Shown: one piece after another, positions 63,866-64,000 of the stretch
How positions within the stretch are numbered: position 1 is the stretch's first letter
Layout: every line of letters starts with the position of its first letter
Assembly (NCBI RefSeq): GCF_000759975.1
Contig: NZ_JNAM01000005.1
Coordinates: forward strand, 178,125 to 242,124
Direction: 5' to 3'
Length of the DNA: 64,000 bases
From: Prochlorococcus marinus str. MIT 9302
Lineage (GTDB): Bacteria > Cyanobacteriota > Cyanobacteriia > PCC-6307 > Cyanobiaceae
Position numbers and translations under genes: made by a program
The notes under the pieces: model-generated
The model's database searches: none
What the model saw: only the letters and a program-made list of their open reading frames with translations
What the model was told of the DNA's origin: nothing

Positions 63866-64000
63866 TCAAAATTTTTGTTGGATTCTGGTTACAGAATTTG
63901 GATGGTCATGTATAAAAGAATTAAATTCTCTAGCAAGCATCAGGCAGTCATATGCATCGCGAGCATAGAAACCTATTTGATGTGTACTGTTTGATGAATC
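63866..64000 (-). CDS. Conserved small protein, 5' end cut off by window edge
   Basis: An open minus-strand frame enters at 64000 and stops at 63866-63868, giving 44 residues that include QIGFYARDAYDCLMLAREFN and FIHDHPNSVTRIQQKF. I believe this end recurs in picocyanobacterial hypothetical proteins, but recall no name. It lies 11 bases upstream of the CP12-like gene and probably heads that transcript. Confidence 0.7.
   Translation of the reverse strand, partial: DSSNSTHQIGFYARDAYDCLMLAREFNSFIHDHPNSVTRIQQKF

Overview
The window is an AT-rich, gene-dense, syntenic-looking stretch of chromosome from a picocyanobacterium, almost certainly a high-light Prochlorococcus. The reasons are the very low GC content (judged by eye), the strong AT bias in codon use, photosystem I psaK, cyanobacteria-only families (DUF2499/Ycf49, DUF3593, DUF3110, DUF1995, a CCB-type cytochrome b6f assembly factor, HemJ), a B12 chelatase CobN beside B12-dependent MetH, and tightly packed small operons. 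I see no transposase, integrase, prophage or CRISPR array. I cannot place the strain more precisely without a comparison.

Layout. 1-5.8 kb: partial methyltransferase, glnA with an NtcA-type promoter and a strong terminator, a glyoxylate/serine aminotransferase, tadA, a PLP decarboxylase and a tiny membrane protein. 5.8-11.4 kb: a co-directional minus-strand run pyk > FtsX/MacB-type permease > bioY > lspA > membrane GTPase. 11.5-22.5 kb: MazG-like protein, YggT protein, scpB, ilvA, dxs, psaK, the DUF3593/DUF2499 pair, an exported peroxiredoxin, rpmB, htpG, hisZ, an inositol-phosphatase-like enzyme and an FdC2-like ferredoxin. 22.5-26.6 kb: tRNA-Ser, a dnaK-dnaJ pair, DUF3110, cyclophilin. 26.6-42.7 kb: ribBA, argC, purN, pgi, leuS, then dapF > cysteine desulfurase > DUF1995 > dacB (overlapping genes), coaD, a flavin reductase, uvrC, hemJ, a PHP protein. 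42.7-51.3 kb: cobN, ilvE, metH. 51.4-54.8 kb: small conserved genes, a protein fusing a ribbon-helix-helix-like N-terminus to a J domain, and the only extended repeat-rich spacer. 54.8-64 kb: pheT, rpmG-rpsR-rnb, metG with an LptC-like lipoprotein, a cytochrome b6f assembly factor, cobU, trmL, tRNA-Met, and three small genes, one carrying a CP12-like C-terminus and one running off the right edge.

Most genes are housekeeping: nitrogen assimilation, amino acid, riboflavin, biotin and cobalamin metabolism, chaperones, translation and the photosynthetic apparatus. The least ordinary part is 52.9-54.8 kb. There, three arrays built from 5-base half-sites at an exact 12-base period (AGACT / AGTCT type) lie around a small secreted-protein gene and downstream of the RHH-J fusion gene; two of the arrays carry a common 24-base direct repeat. 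Other points of interest are an scpB frame with no standard start codon, many TTG starts, a repeated DDDPWDN tail on DnaK, and a 62-residue protein ending in a CP12-like cysteine motif.
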